Below, piece after piece: positions 53,649 through 62,724 of a stretch of DNA of 64,000 bases; position 1 is the first letter of the stretch, and the number at the start of each line of letters is the position of its first letter. The stretch lies in NCBI RefSeq assembly GCF_900115975.1, contig NZ_FOYM01000010.1, forward strand, positions 52,640-116,639, written 5' to 3'. The notes beneath the pieces are model-generated. The model was not told where the DNA came from and searched no databases. It saw nothing but the letters and a program-made list of their open reading frames with translations. The stretch comes from Desulfoscipio geothermicus DSM 3669. Lineage in GTDB: Bacteria > Bacillota > Desulfotomaculia > Desulfotomaculales > Desulfallaceae. Made by a program: the position numbers and the translations under genes.

Positions 53649-54833
53649 ATGAGAGAGGTATATGTGGTTGAGGGTGTCCGTACAGCAATCGCAAAGGCGG
53701 GCAAAAAGTCCTGGTTTGCTAATGTAAGGGCAGATGACTTGGCCGCTCTTGTTATAAATGCTGTTTTGGAACGTGCGGGTATTACCGGAAAGAAACGTGA
53801 ACAAGTCGATGATGTTATTTTGGGTGGTACCGCATTAATGAAGGAAATGGGCAGTAATATTGGGCGCTATGCAACCATAATGGCCGGTATGCCCTATAGC
53901 GTTCCAGGCTGTACGGTAGATCGTTTTTGTTCATCTGGATTGCAAACAATTGCCTTTGCTATTTCGACTATTGCCATGGGATGGGCGGATTTGATCATAG
54001 CTGGTGGCGTTCAGCATATGACACACATTCCAATGGGTTCCGGTTCGGATCCTAATCCCAGGCTGGGGGAATTTTGCGACCCAAATATGATATCAATGGG
54101 TTATACGGCTGAAATGGTGGCCCGTAAATTTAACATCAGCCGGGAAAAACAAGACCAGCTGGCTGTAGAAAGTCATGCTAAGGCTCATAAGGCAACTGAA
54201 GAGGGGTTATTTAAAGAAGAAATTTTACCTATAGAAGCAGATGTGCCCACCGACGACGGAAGTACCCAAAAAATGGTTGTTGATCGTGATCAGGGTATTA
54301 GGCCGGGCACCAATATGGAGACGTTGGCAAAATTAAAACCGGTATTTATGCAGGATGAACAGGCCACGGTAACTGCCGGTAATTCCAGCCAGATGAATGA
54401 TGCCGCAGGAGTTGTTTTAGTGGCCAGTAAGGAAAAGATAAAAGAACTAGGGCTTAAGCCAAAAATGAAGTTGGTAACCTATGCGGTAGTTGGTGTAGAT
54501 CCGGCTATTATGGGTATTGGTCCGGCTGTGGCTGTTCCAAAAGCTTTAAAACAGGCAGGTATGACCAAGGAGCAGATCGACCTGTGGGAAATAAATGAAG
54601 CTTTTGCATCACAAGCAGTTTATTGTACAGAGGAATTAGGGATAAGAAACCATCCGTTGCTTAATCCACGCGGCAGCGGCATTGCTTTAGGGCATCCCCT
54701 GGGATGCACCGGTGCCCGGATTGCTACGACGATAATGCATGAAATGCCATATTATGGCGCCAAGTATGCGGTGGAAAGCATGTGTATAGGTCACGGGCAG
54801 GGGGCTGCGGCCATCTGGGAATGGGTTGGTTAA
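53649..54833 (+). CDS. Acetyl-CoA acetyltransferase / thiolase (first copy)
   Basis: 394 residues, cleaves 3-oxoacyl-CoA with CoA. The nucleophile Cys94 is in VDRFCSSGLQ, NEAFAS is near 320, the catalytic His is in GHPLGCTGAR and the second Cys in SMCIGHGQGAA, where degradative thiolases usually have GGGMG/GGGQG. The copy at 57306 is nearly the same along the whole sequence. ATG after GGGAGG. The two flank a CoA-transferase and a dehydrogenase gene. Confidence 0.92.
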   Translation: MREVYVVEGVRTAIAKAGKKSWFANVRADDLAALVINAVLERAGITGKKREQVDDVILGGTALMKEMGSNIGRYATIMAGMPYSVPGCTVDRFCSSGLQTIAFAISTIAMGWADLIIAGGVQHMTHIPMGSGSDPNPRLGEFCDPNMISMGYTAEMVARKFNISREKQDQLAVESHAKAHKATEEGLFKEEILPIEADVPTDDGSTQKMVVDRDQGIRPGTNMETLAKLKPVFMQDEQATVTAGNSSQMNDAAGVVLVASKEKIKELGLKPKMKLVTYAVVGVDPAIMGIGPAVAVPKALKQAGMTKEQIDLWEINEAFASQAVYCTEELGIRNHPLLNPRGSGIALGHPLGCTGARIATTIMHEMPYYGAKYAVESMCIGHGQGAAAIWEWVG

Positions 54834-54879
54834 AAAATGATATAAGTAGTCCGGGATAATTGTGAGGGGGGTTTAAGGT

Positions 54880-56238
54880 ATGAGTATTTACCAAGAGGAG
54901 TATAAAAGAAAACTTGTTACGGCCGACGAAGCTGTCAAGGTGGTAAAATCGGGCGACTGGGTAGCTTACAGTCATTTTGCCCTAACTCCACGGTCATTAG
55001 ATGAGGCTCTGGCCAGAAGAAAAGATGAATTATTTAATGTCAAAATTAGAAGTGTAAGTTCAATCCATCCGGTAAAGGTAGCCACTGAGGATCCAAACCA
55101 GGAACATTTTATATATAATAGTGGTTTTTTCAGTGGTATAGACAGGAAACTGCAAGATCAGGGTTTAGCATATCACATCCCGGGTCTGTATGCCGAATCA
55201 CCAGTAAACATTAGAAATGGTCAATCCGACACACCGGTTGTGGCTATGTTAGTAACAACCCCCATGGATGAGAATGGCTTTTTTAACTTCAGTGTATCTT
55301 GCTCTTATGCACGGGCGTTATGTGAAATGGCCCAAACTGTTATTATAGAAGTCAACGAAAACGTTCCCCGCTGTTTGGGAGGGGATCAAGAATGCGTTCA
55401 TATTTCAGAAGTGGATTATATTGTTGAGGGCAATAATGAGCCTTTAGTTGAGATCCCAACAATTCCGGCTACCGAGGTGGATAAAAAAATAGCCTCGCTT
55501 ATAGTGGAGGAAATTGAAGACGGGGCATGCCTGCAATTGGGCATCGGTGGCATGCCCAATACAGTTGGCCAAATGCTGGCGGAATCCGATCTGAAAGATC
55601 TAGGGGTGCACAGTGAAATGCTGTGCGGTGCGTTTGTTGATTTATATGAAGCGGGTAAAATTACCGGGGCAAAGAAAAATATCGACCGTTTTAAAATGGT
55701 ATTTACGTTTGCATTAGGAAACAAAAAGTTATACGACTTTATTCATAATAACCCGGCTTGTGCAATTTACCCGGTGGATTATACCAATTCAGTTGAAGTC
55801 ATATCTCGGAATGATAAACAAATTTCCATTAATAACGCCATAGAAATTGATCTTTTTGGCCAGATATGTTCAGAGTCCGTAGGTACCAGACAGATTTCGG
55901 GCACCGGTGGGCAGTTTGATTTTACTTTCGGCGCCGTTCGTTCCAGAGGAGGAAAAGCCTTTATCTGCATGAGTTCAACCAAAAAAATTAAAGAAAATAC
56001 AATGTCCAGAATTGTACCAACAATTACACCCGGAGGCATAATTACTCTACCTAGAACGGTGGTCCAATATGTAGTTACTGAATTCGGAAAAGTAAATTTG
56101 AAGGGCAAATCAACCTGGCAGCGGGCCGAGTTGTTAATTAGTATTGCCCATCCGGATTACAGGGATGAACTAATCAAGGAAGCCGAGAAAATGAAGATAT
56201 GGACCAGAACTAATAAACGGTTAAGTTTAGTTGGATAA
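54880..56238 (+). CDS. 4-hydroxybutyrate/acetate-type CoA-transferase
   Basis: 452 residues of the acetyl-CoA hydrolase/transferase (Cat2/AbfT) family. It transfers CoA from acetyl-CoA or another thioester to a short acid. The catalytic Glu is Glu246 (HSEML), with [15 protein letters not shown] before it and [12 protein letters not shown] near 350. Close relatives use 4-hydroxybutyrate, butyrate or propionate. Together with abfD at 35425 it could activate 4-hydroxybutyrate, although the two lie in different modules. ATG after GAGGGGGG. Confidence 0.88.
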   Translation: MSIYQEEYKRKLVTADEAVKVVKSGDWVAYSHFALTPRSLDEALARRKDELFNVKIRSVSSIHPVKVATEDPNQEHFIYNSGFFSGIDRKLQDQGLAYHIPGLYAESPVNIRNGQSDTPVVAMLVTTPMDENGFFNFSVSCSYARALCEMAQTVIIEVNENVPRCLGGDQECVHISEVDYIVEGNNEPLVEIPTIPATEVDKKIASLIVEEIEDGACLQLGIGGMPNTVGQMLAESDLKDLGVHSEMLCGAFVDLYEAGKITGAKKNIDRFKMVFTFALGNKKLYDFIHNNPACAIYPVDYTNSVEVISRNDKQISINNAIEIDLFGQICSESVGTRQISGTGGQFDFTFGAVRSRGGKAFICMSSTKKIKENTMSRIVPTITPGGIITLPRTVVQYVVTEFGKVNLKGKSTWQRAELLISIAHPDYRDELIKEAEKMKIWTRTNKRLSLVG

Positions 56239-56264
56239 ATTACTAATTTTAAGGGGTGTATGAA

Positions 56265-57131
56265 ATGGCAGTTGATATTAAATCGATCTGTGTAGTTGGC
56301 GCGGGCAACATGGGACACCAAATAGCCCTTTCCGCTGCTTTGGCGGGCTATAAAGTAACATGCACTGATATCAATGAAGAAATTTTACAAAAAGCTGAAA
56401 ATTTTGCTGATACTTATCTTCCTGAGCGGGTGGCCAAAGGAAAACTTTCGGAAGAAGATGCCAAGGCGGCACGCGGCAGAATATCCTTTACAAGTGATTT
56501 GACCGAGGCAGCCAAGAATGCTGATTTGGTGATTGAAGCAGTTATTGAAAAGCTGGATCTGAAACGTAAGATTTTTGCCGATCTTGATAAAATCTGCCCA
56601 AGTCATGCCATTTTGGCTACAAACAGCTCTTATATTGTAAGTTCAAAAATTGCTGATGTTACAAAACGCCCGGAAAAAGTCTGCAATATGCACTTCTTTA
56701 ACCCGGCACTGGTAATGAAGCTGGTGGAAGTTGTTAAAGGGCCGCATGTCTCGGATGAAACAGTAGAAACTGTAGTTGGAGTATGTAAGAAAATGGGTAA
56801 AATTCCGGTTGTTTTGCAAAAAGAGATATACGGATTTTTAGTGAACCGCATTGTGTCTGCCATTAAAAATGAAGCGTTATACATTTATGACATGGGTGTT
56901 GCTACACCGGAGGATATTGATACAGCGGTTGTCCACGCCCTCGGTCATCCCATGGGGCCATTCAGACTGTTAGACTTAACCGGTATTGATTTGACTTATT
57001 ATATCAGCACCGAACGTTACCAGGAAACAGGTGATCCTAAATATAAGCCTTCACCTATAATTGTGGAGAAATTCATTAAGAAAGAATGGGGACGTAAAAC
57101 AGGTAAGGGCTTTTATGACTATTGCAAATAA
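56265..57131 (+). CDS. 3-hydroxybutyryl-CoA dehydrogenase (module 2)
   Basis: 288 residues from ATG 56265, well spaced from AGGGGTG; the ATG at 56256 is too close. Motifs as in the copy at 36871: CVVGAGNMGHQIA, MHFFNPALVMKLVEVVKG, GFLVNRIVSAIKNEA. The two proteins are very alike, but the genes differ strongly in GC, so the duplication is old or brought in by transfer. It stands between the CoA-transferase and the second thiolase. Confidence 0.93.
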   Translation: MAVDIKSICVVGAGNMGHQIALSAALAGYKVTCTDINEEILQKAENFADTYLPERVAKGKLSEEDAKAARGRISFTSDLTEAAKNADLVIEAVIEKLDLKRKIFADLDKICPSHAILATNSSYIVSSKIADVTKRPEKVCNMHFFNPALVMKLVEVVKGPHVSDETVETVVGVCKKMGKIPVVLQKEIYGFLVNRIVSAIKNEALYIYDMGVATPEDIDTAVVHALGHPMGPFRLLDLTGIDLTYYISTERYQETGDPKYKPSPIIVEKFIKKEWGRKTGKGFYDYCK

Positions 57132-57305
57132 TTAAATTATTGCGAAATCTGTATTGCTGGGAAAAGAAAATTTATATCACCTTTTCCCGGCAATGGGTTT
57201 TCACGTACAAAACCGAAAGCCCAACCGTAGTTAACCAATGAACCAGAAAGTAAAATGCTAAAAATAAACGACTTAACATGTTCCCAAAGGAGGATGCATC
57301 AGAAA

Positions 57306-58490
57306 ATGAGAGAGGTGTACCTTGTAGAAGGCGTACGCACCGCAATAGCAAAATCAGGAAAAAAATCCTGGTTTGCAAATATCAGGGCGGATGATCTGGC
57401 TGCCCTTGTGATAAATGAAGTTTTAGAACGCGCAGGCATTACAGGCAAGCAAAGAGAGCAAGTGGACGATGTCATGTTAGGCGGCACATATTTAATGAAA
57501 GAAATGGGGTCCAATATTGGCCGTTATGCAACCATCATGGCCGGTATGCCTTACAGTGTACCGGGGTGCACAGTTGACCGTCTTTGCGGATCCGGTTTGC
57601 AAACAATAGCGTTTGCTATTTCATCCATTGCCATGGGGTGGGCTGACTTGATCATAGCCGGTGGTGTCCAGCATATGACACATGTCCCAATGCTTAGCGG
57701 TGTTGACCCTAACCCAAGGCTCGGGGAGTTTTGCGATCCCAATATGATAAGAATGGGCTATACCGCGGAAATGGTGGCCAGAAGATTTAACATAAGCAGG
57801 GAAAAACAGGACCAAATGGCCGTGGAAAGCCATGCCAAAGCCCATAAGGCAACCGAAGAGGGTTTGTTTAAAGATGAAATATTACCTGTAGAAGCGGAAG
57901 TCCCCACTGAGGACGGGGGTACTAAAAAAATGGTGGTGGACCGGGACCAGGGGATCAGACCGGGCACCACTATGGAAACACTGGCTAAATTAAAAACGGT
58001 ATTCATGGATGATGAAAAGGCAACTGTGACTGCCGGTAATTCCAGTCAAACCAATGATGCTGCTGCTGCCGTTTTAATAGCCAGTAAGGAAAAGGCAAAA
58101 GAACTGGGGCTTAAGCCCAAAATGAAGTTGGTTGGTTATTCAGTTGTCGGTGTGGACCCGGCCCTAATGGGTATAGGTCCGGCTTTTGTTATTCCAAAAG
58201 TATTAAAACAGGCCGGGATGACCGTTGATCAAATTGACATCTGGGAAATAAATGAGGCTTTTGCGTCACAAGCAGTATATTGCACGGAGAAGCTGGGAAT
58301 TAGAAACCACCCGCTGCTCAACCCCCGTGGAAGTGGCATAGCCTTGGGGCACCCCTTGGGCTGTACCGGTGCGCGGATTGCCACAACAATAATGCATGAG
58401 ATGCCGTACTATAGTGCCAAATATGCTGTGGAAAGCATGTGCATAGGTCACGGGCAGGGAGCCGCAGCAATTTGGGAATGGGTTGGTTAA
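57306..58490 (+). CDS. Acetyl-CoA acetyltransferase / thiolase (second copy)
   Basis: 394 residues from ATG 57306, the start that matches the first copy; the frame extends upstream to 57255 without a good ribosome site. Cys94 is in VDRLCGSGLQ (FCSS in the first copy). All other catalytic parts (NEAFAS, GHPLGCTGAR, CIGHGQGAA) are equal. The 174-base gap upstream carries AAAGGAGG but no clear promoter. Two thiolases in one operon may serve different chain lengths. Confidence 0.92.
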   Translation: MREVYLVEGVRTAIAKSGKKSWFANIRADDLAALVINEVLERAGITGKQREQVDDVMLGGTYLMKEMGSNIGRYATIMAGMPYSVPGCTVDRLCGSGLQTIAFAISSIAMGWADLIIAGGVQHMTHVPMLSGVDPNPRLGEFCDPNMIRMGYTAEMVARRFNISREKQDQMAVESHAKAHKATEEGLFKDEILPVEAEVPTEDGGTKKMVVDRDQGIRPGTTMETLAKLKTVFMDDEKATVTAGNSSQTNDAAAAVLIASKEKAKELGLKPKMKLVGYSVVGVDPALMGIGPAFVIPKVLKQAGMTVDQIDIWEINEAFASQAVYCTEKLGIRNHPLLNPRGSGIALGHPLGCTGARIATTIMHEMPYYSAKYAVESMCIGHGQGAAAIWEWVG

Positions 58491-58518
58491 AAAATATTTG
58501 AAAGAGAGGGATTATTGA

Positions 58519-59298
58519 ATGGATTTTCAAAATTTATTATTGGAAAAGGATGGACATATTGCTGTAATAACTTTAAACCGTCCGGAAGTACGTAATGCTT
58601 TGGATCCCCAAACATGGGCGGAAATCCGCGGTGCTATCCGGGAATGCCGTTTTGACCAAGATGTGCGTGTAGTCATTATTACCGGAGCGGGTGGTAAGGC
58701 ATTTGCTTCCGGTGCTGATATCCGGTCCCTCAGGGAGCGTGAAACTTTAGAAGTTCTGAAAAGTGAAGCCCAGGAATCCTTAAATGATGTAGAAAACCTG
58801 GATAAGCCTGTTATTGCTGCCATAGACGGTTTTGCTTTGGGCGGTGGTTGTGAACTGGCCATGGCCTGTGATATCAGAATAGCTACCAGTCGATCCAAGT
58901 TGGGTCAGCCTGAAGTAAACCTGGGAATCATCCCGGGGGCCGGGGGTACTCAAAGGCTGCAAAGAATAGTTGGGATAGGGAAGGCCAAAGAATTAATCTT
59001 TACCGGTGATATTTTAACAGCGCAGGAAGCTGTAGAAATCGGGTTGGTTAATAAAGTAGTTGATCAACCCGAAGATTTGTTGCCGGCAGCTAAAGAAATG
59101 GCGCAAAAAATAATTGCCAAGGGTCCTGTGGCCGTTAGCCTGGCCAAGCTTTCTATTAATGTGGGCGCTAATACTGATATTAATTCAGGGCTATTGTTTG
59201 AAAAGTTTGCGCAGGTAATAGCTTTTTCTACTGATGACCGCATCGAGGGAACGACAGCTTTTCTTGAGAAACGTAAACCTGATTTCAAAGGTAAATAA
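58519..59298 (+). CDS. Enoyl-CoA hydratase family protein with one catalytic Glu changed
   Basis: 259 residues. GAGGKAFASGADIRSL, GFALGGGCELAMACDIRIATSRSKLGQPEVNLGIIPGAGGTQRL. The PEV Glu (rat Glu164) is present, but the AGE Glu (rat Glu144) is Ser in IATSRSK, in contrast to the module 1 copy. Many bacterial crotonases with this change still have hydratase-like or other functions, so the reaction is uncertain. AGAGAGGG precedes the ATG. Confidence 0.87.
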   Translation: MDFQNLLLEKDGHIAVITLNRPEVRNALDPQTWAEIRGAIRECRFDQDVRVVIITGAGGKAFASGADIRSLRERETLEVLKSEAQESLNDVENLDKPVIAAIDGFALGGGCELAMACDIRIATSRSKLGQPEVNLGIIPGAGGTQRLQRIVGIGKAKELIFTGDILTAQEAVEIGLVNKVVDQPEDLLPAAKEMAQKIIAKGPVAVSLAKLSINVGANTDINSGLLFEKFAQVIAFSTDDRIEGTTAFLEKRKPDFKGK

Positions 59299-59347
59299 TT
59301 AGGTGTTAAAACCTATAATCCTATTTTTTTGAAAAGGAGAGCCAATT

Positions 59348-60502
59348 ATGGATTTTAGCATTTCTGATGAAATGAGAGATATGAAGCGTACCATAAGGGA
59401 TTTTGTAGACAATGAAGTTGATAAATATAGCCAGCAAATCGAAGAAGAGGACAAAATCCCCCAGCACTTGATCGATAAGGCCAAAGAAATGGGATTATTT
59501 GGTATGAGTATTCCGGAGCAGTACGGCGGTCTGGGCCTAAGTATGCTGGAAAAATGCCTGTTGCTTGAAGAGCTGGGCCGGGCTAATATGAGTTTTACGA
59601 CCTATATCGGAGCGCATACCGGTATTGGTACTACCGGTATAGTTGAGCTGGCCAGCGAAGAATTAAAGCAAAAATACCTGCCTGCTTTGGCCAGCGGGGA
59701 AAAACTCGGGGCGTTTGGCTTAACCGAACCGGATGCCGGGTCGGATGCTACGAATATGAAAACTACTGCTGTTTTAAAGGGCGATAAATGGATTTTAAAC
59801 GGCATGAAGCATTTTATTACCAACGCGCCTGAAGCCAGCATTTTTACGGTTATTGCCGTGACGGACAAGGAAAAAGGGGCCCGGGGTGGATATACTGCGT
59901 TCGTGGTAGAAAAAGATTTTCCAGGTTTCTCTATAGGCACCATTGAGAAAAAAATGGGCCTTCGGGGATCACATACTTCTGAAATAATTTTTGAAGATTG
60001 CGAAGTGCCGAAAGAAAATGTTCTGGGGGAAGTGGGCCGCGGTTACGCCAGCGCTTTAAGGATACTCAGTAAAGGGAGAGTTGCTCTGGGAGCTCGCTGT
60101 GTGGGTGCCTGCGACAAATTGATAGAACTATCTGCCAAGTATGCCCAGCAAAGGGTTCAATTTGGCAAGCCCATTGCCAGTTTCCAGGCCATTCAGTGGA
60201 TGCTGGCGGAAATGGCCACTGATACCGAAGCTGCCCGGGCATTAACTTACAGGGTGGCCTGGATGGTGGACCAGGGGCTGCCTGCTGTTAAAGAAGGACC
60301 CATGGTTAAATTATTTGCCTCTGAGGCTTTAGGCAGGGTTGTTGACAAGGCGGTACAAATTCACGGGGGCATGGGGTATATGAAGGAGTTCCCGGTGGAA
60401 CGTTTTTATAGGGATGCCAGGCTTACCCGTATATATGAGGGCACTAACGAAATTCAGCGGATGGTTATTGCCGGTAGGCTGCTGAAAGAAATGCAAATAT
60501 AA
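59348..60502 (+). CDS. Short-chain-type acyl-CoA dehydrogenase
   Basis: 384 residues, complete. FGLTEPDAGSDATNMKTTA (flavin), WILNGMKHFITN, GLRGSHTSEIIFEDCEVPKENVLG and catalytic Glu364 in IYEGTNEIQR, the position of butyryl-CoA and glutaryl-CoA dehydrogenases. It forms 2-enoyl-CoA, with electrons passing to ETF (etfB lies downstream). The gene uses AAAAGGAG as ribosome site. Substrate chain length not determined. Confidence 0.93.
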   Translation: MDFSISDEMRDMKRTIRDFVDNEVDKYSQQIEEEDKIPQHLIDKAKEMGLFGMSIPEQYGGLGLSMLEKCLLLEELGRANMSFTTYIGAHTGIGTTGIVELASEELKQKYLPALASGEKLGAFGLTEPDAGSDATNMKTTAVLKGDKWILNGMKHFITNAPEASIFTVIAVTDKEKGARGGYTAFVVEKDFPGFSIGTIEKKMGLRGSHTSEIIFEDCEVPKENVLGEVGRGYASALRILSKGRVALGARCVGACDKLIELSAKYAQQRVQFGKPIASFQAIQWMLAEMATDTEAARALTYRVAWMVDQGLPAVKEGPMVKLFASEALGRVVDKAVQIHGGMGYMKEFPVERFYRDARLTRIYEGTNEIQRMVIAGRLLKEMQI

Positions 60503-60529
60503 GCTGCTGTAGAAAGAAGGTGTTTAAGG

Positions 60530-61708
60530 GTGGAAGGCGTAGCCATCATTGGTGCCGGGCAAACTCGCTACGGTGACTTTCCCAATAAAGGGGTAAAAGA
60601 GCTATTTGCTGAGGCATATTTGGAAATGCTGCAAAGTGTTGATCAAAGTTTGGACCCACAAATGATCCAGGCAGCTTACATTGGCTGTCTCAGTGCCGGC
60701 AGCGGATTCCAGCTGGGTCAGCTGGCTCCGCTGCTCATGGGGCACGTGGGGTTGCCCAATGTGAATGCGGTCCGAATTGAAAATGCCTGTGCTTCCGGAG
60801 GTTTTGCCTTGTATAATGCAGCCTGTGCGGTGGCCTCAGGCAAGTTCGATTTGGTAGTGGCTGCGGGTGTGGAAAAGATGCGGGATGTATCTTCCAGTAA
60901 AGGCAGGTACTGGCTGGGAGTATCCGGGGATACGGAGTATGAACGCCTGGCCGGTTCCACCTTTGCCGGTATCTATGCGCTTATGGCGGCCAGGTATATG
61001 CATGAGTATGGCCTGAAAAGAGAACATCTTTCCATGGTGGCAGTTAAAAACCACAAACATGCTGTGGCCAATCCCAAAGCACAATTCCGCAAGGAAATAA
61101 CTATTGAGCAGGCTATGAATGGCGTTCCCGTTGCCCATCCGTTTAATGTCTGGGACTGCAGCCCCACAACCGACGGTGCTGCGGTGGTATTGCTATGCAA
61201 TGCCAAAATAGCCAGAAATTTTACCAGTAAACCTGTCTATCTTAAAGGTTTCGGTGCGGCCAGCGACTACCTGGCTATTCACGACAGAAATTCCATTACC
61301 AGGCTTGCTGCCACGCGGAAGGCTGCAGCCGAGGCTTATAAGCAAGCGGGTATTGGTCCCGGTGATGTTAATTTTGCTGAAGTGCATGATTGCTTTACTA
61401 TTGCGGAAATTTTAGCCTATGGAGATCTTGGTTTTTGTGAAGAAGGACGTGCCCACTACCTGCTTGAAGAAGGAGTTACTCAATTGAATGGAAAACTTCC
61501 GGTAAACTCAAGCGGTGGTTTAAAGGCCAAGGGCCACCCCATTGGCGCCACCGGTTGTGGTATGGCTTGCGAAATATTTAAACAACTGCGGGATGAGGCT
61601 AAAGAACCCAGCCGGCAGATTAAAAATGCCAGGTTTGCTCTTTCACATAATGTAGGTGGCTCGGGCGGAACAGCTGCAGTTTTCATTTATCAGAGGGGAG
61701 ACGAATGA
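60530..61708 (+). CDS. SCP-x-like thiolase (acetyl-CoA acetyltransferase of the HMGCS/DUF35 type)
   Basis: 392 residues from GTG after AAGAAGG. It belongs to the non-decarboxylating thiolase subgroup close to SCP-x/lipid-transfer proteins: nucleophile Cys87 in RIENACASGG, EVHDCFTIAEI near residue 283, and GHPIGATGCG near 336. The last-Cys motif of classic thiolases is absent (SHNVGGSGG). In archaea and in toluene degradation (BbsB) such thiolases work in complex with DUF35 proteins, and here the HMGCS-like and DUF35 genes follow with overlap. Reaction unknown. Confidence 0.85.
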   Translation: MEGVAIIGAGQTRYGDFPNKGVKELFAEAYLEMLQSVDQSLDPQMIQAAYIGCLSAGSGFQLGQLAPLLMGHVGLPNVNAVRIENACASGGFALYNAACAVASGKFDLVVAAGVEKMRDVSSSKGRYWLGVSGDTEYERLAGSTFAGIYALMAARYMHEYGLKREHLSMVAVKNHKHAVANPKAQFRKEITIEQAMNGVPVAHPFNVWDCSPTTDGAAVVLLCNAKIARNFTSKPVYLKGFGAASDYLAIHDRNSITRLAATRKAAAEAYKQAGIGPGDVNFAEVHDCFTIAEILAYGDLGFCEEGRAHYLLEEGVTQLNGKLPVNSSGGLKAKGHPIGATGCGMACEIFKQLRDEAKEPSRQIKNARFALSHNVGGSGGTAAVFIYQRGDE

Positions 61709-62715
61709 TGACTAAAAACATTGTATCTTACGGGGTTTATTTGCCGTTCCTGCGGATAAAAAGGGACGAATATGTCAACGCCCTGGGAAGCTGCAGTGCC
61801 GCAATAAAAGAAAAAGCAGTAATGGATATAGATGAGGACGTAATTACCATGGCTGTGGAAGCTGCCAGGGACGCCATAGCTGATGTGGATATTTCCCAAA
61901 TTGGCGTACTTACTTTGGCATCTACCAATTTTCCTTACCAAGAAAAAGTGATGACGGGGACAGTCATCGAAGCCCTGAGGTTAAATAAAAATGTATTGAC
62001 CTGCCAACACGGCAACTCGGCTTTGGCCGGAACGGAAGCATTTTTGGCGGCGTTGGGTATGCTGGAGCAAACGGAGCAAAAATATGCCCTGGTGATTGTT
62101 TCAGATTCTTTGTCAGCCGATGCGTCCATGGATATTGAACATGGGTTTGGCGCGGCCGCTTGTGCATTTGTGCTGGCAAAAGATGAGCCGGGTTTGGAGT
62201 TTGAAGGGGCTTATGCTTATACCGGTGAATCCATGGGCCTGCGTTACCGGCTTCCCGGTGAAACCAGTGTTAGAGATATTGGCGTTAAAACCTATGCCAC
62301 TCAGGCTTATAATGATACGGTTAAGAATGCAGTTTGGGGACTACTTGGTCAACTAGGCAGAAACCCTGTTGATTATAGTCATGTAATACTACATCAAAAT
62401 GATGTGAAAACCGCTTCTGCATTGGGCAAAAAAATCGGTTTCAATGAAGAGCAAATGAAGGAAGGCTTGCTTTTTAATCTAGTTGGTGACACCGGGGCAT
62501 GTTCGGCAATGTTAGGTTTATGCCAGGTGTTAGATAATATTGCCAGCAATGATAAGGTAATAGTTTGTTCTTATGGTTCAGGTGCGGGTAGTCACGCCTT
62601 AAGTTTCAAATCAACCAATCAGTTACTGAAAAGAACAAAGTCCTTTAAAGCAATGCTAAACAAAAAACAATATATCAATTATATTCAATATCTGAAACTT
62701 AAAAGAAATATCTGA
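61705..62715 (+). CDS. HMG-CoA-synthase-like protein with altered catalytic residue
   Basis: 336 residues of the archaeal-type HMG-CoA synthase / KAS III fold. Start ATG overlaps the previous stop (ATGA), so translation is coupled. Cys100 (LTCQHGNSALAG) fits the acylated Cys, His230 (HQNDVKTASALGKKIGF) the active His, and VGDTGACSAMLGL the substrate loop. At the position of the general-base Glu (GSESHPY in archaeal enzymes) the sequence is ASTNFPY, with Thr74. So ordinary HMG-CoA synthesis is doubtful; it may use another acyl acceptor or only bind substrate. No HMG-CoA lyase is seen nearby. Confidence 0.8.
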   Translation: MMTKNIVSYGVYLPFLRIKRDEYVNALGSCSAAIKEKAVMDIDEDVITMAVEAARDAIADVDISQIGVLTLASTNFPYQEKVMTGTVIEALRLNKNVLTCQHGNSALAGTEAFLAALGMLEQTEQKYALVIVSDSLSADASMDIEHGFGAAACAFVLAKDEPGLEFEGAYAYTGESMGLRYRLPGETSVRDIGVKTYATQAYNDTVKNAVWGLLGQLGRNPVDYSHVILHQNDVKTASALGKKIGFNEEQMKEGLLFNLVGDTGACSAMLGLCQVLDNIASNDKVIVCSYGSGAGSHALSFKSTNQLLKRTKSFKAMLNKKQYINYIQYLKLKRNI

Positions 62716-62724
62716 GGTGATCAT

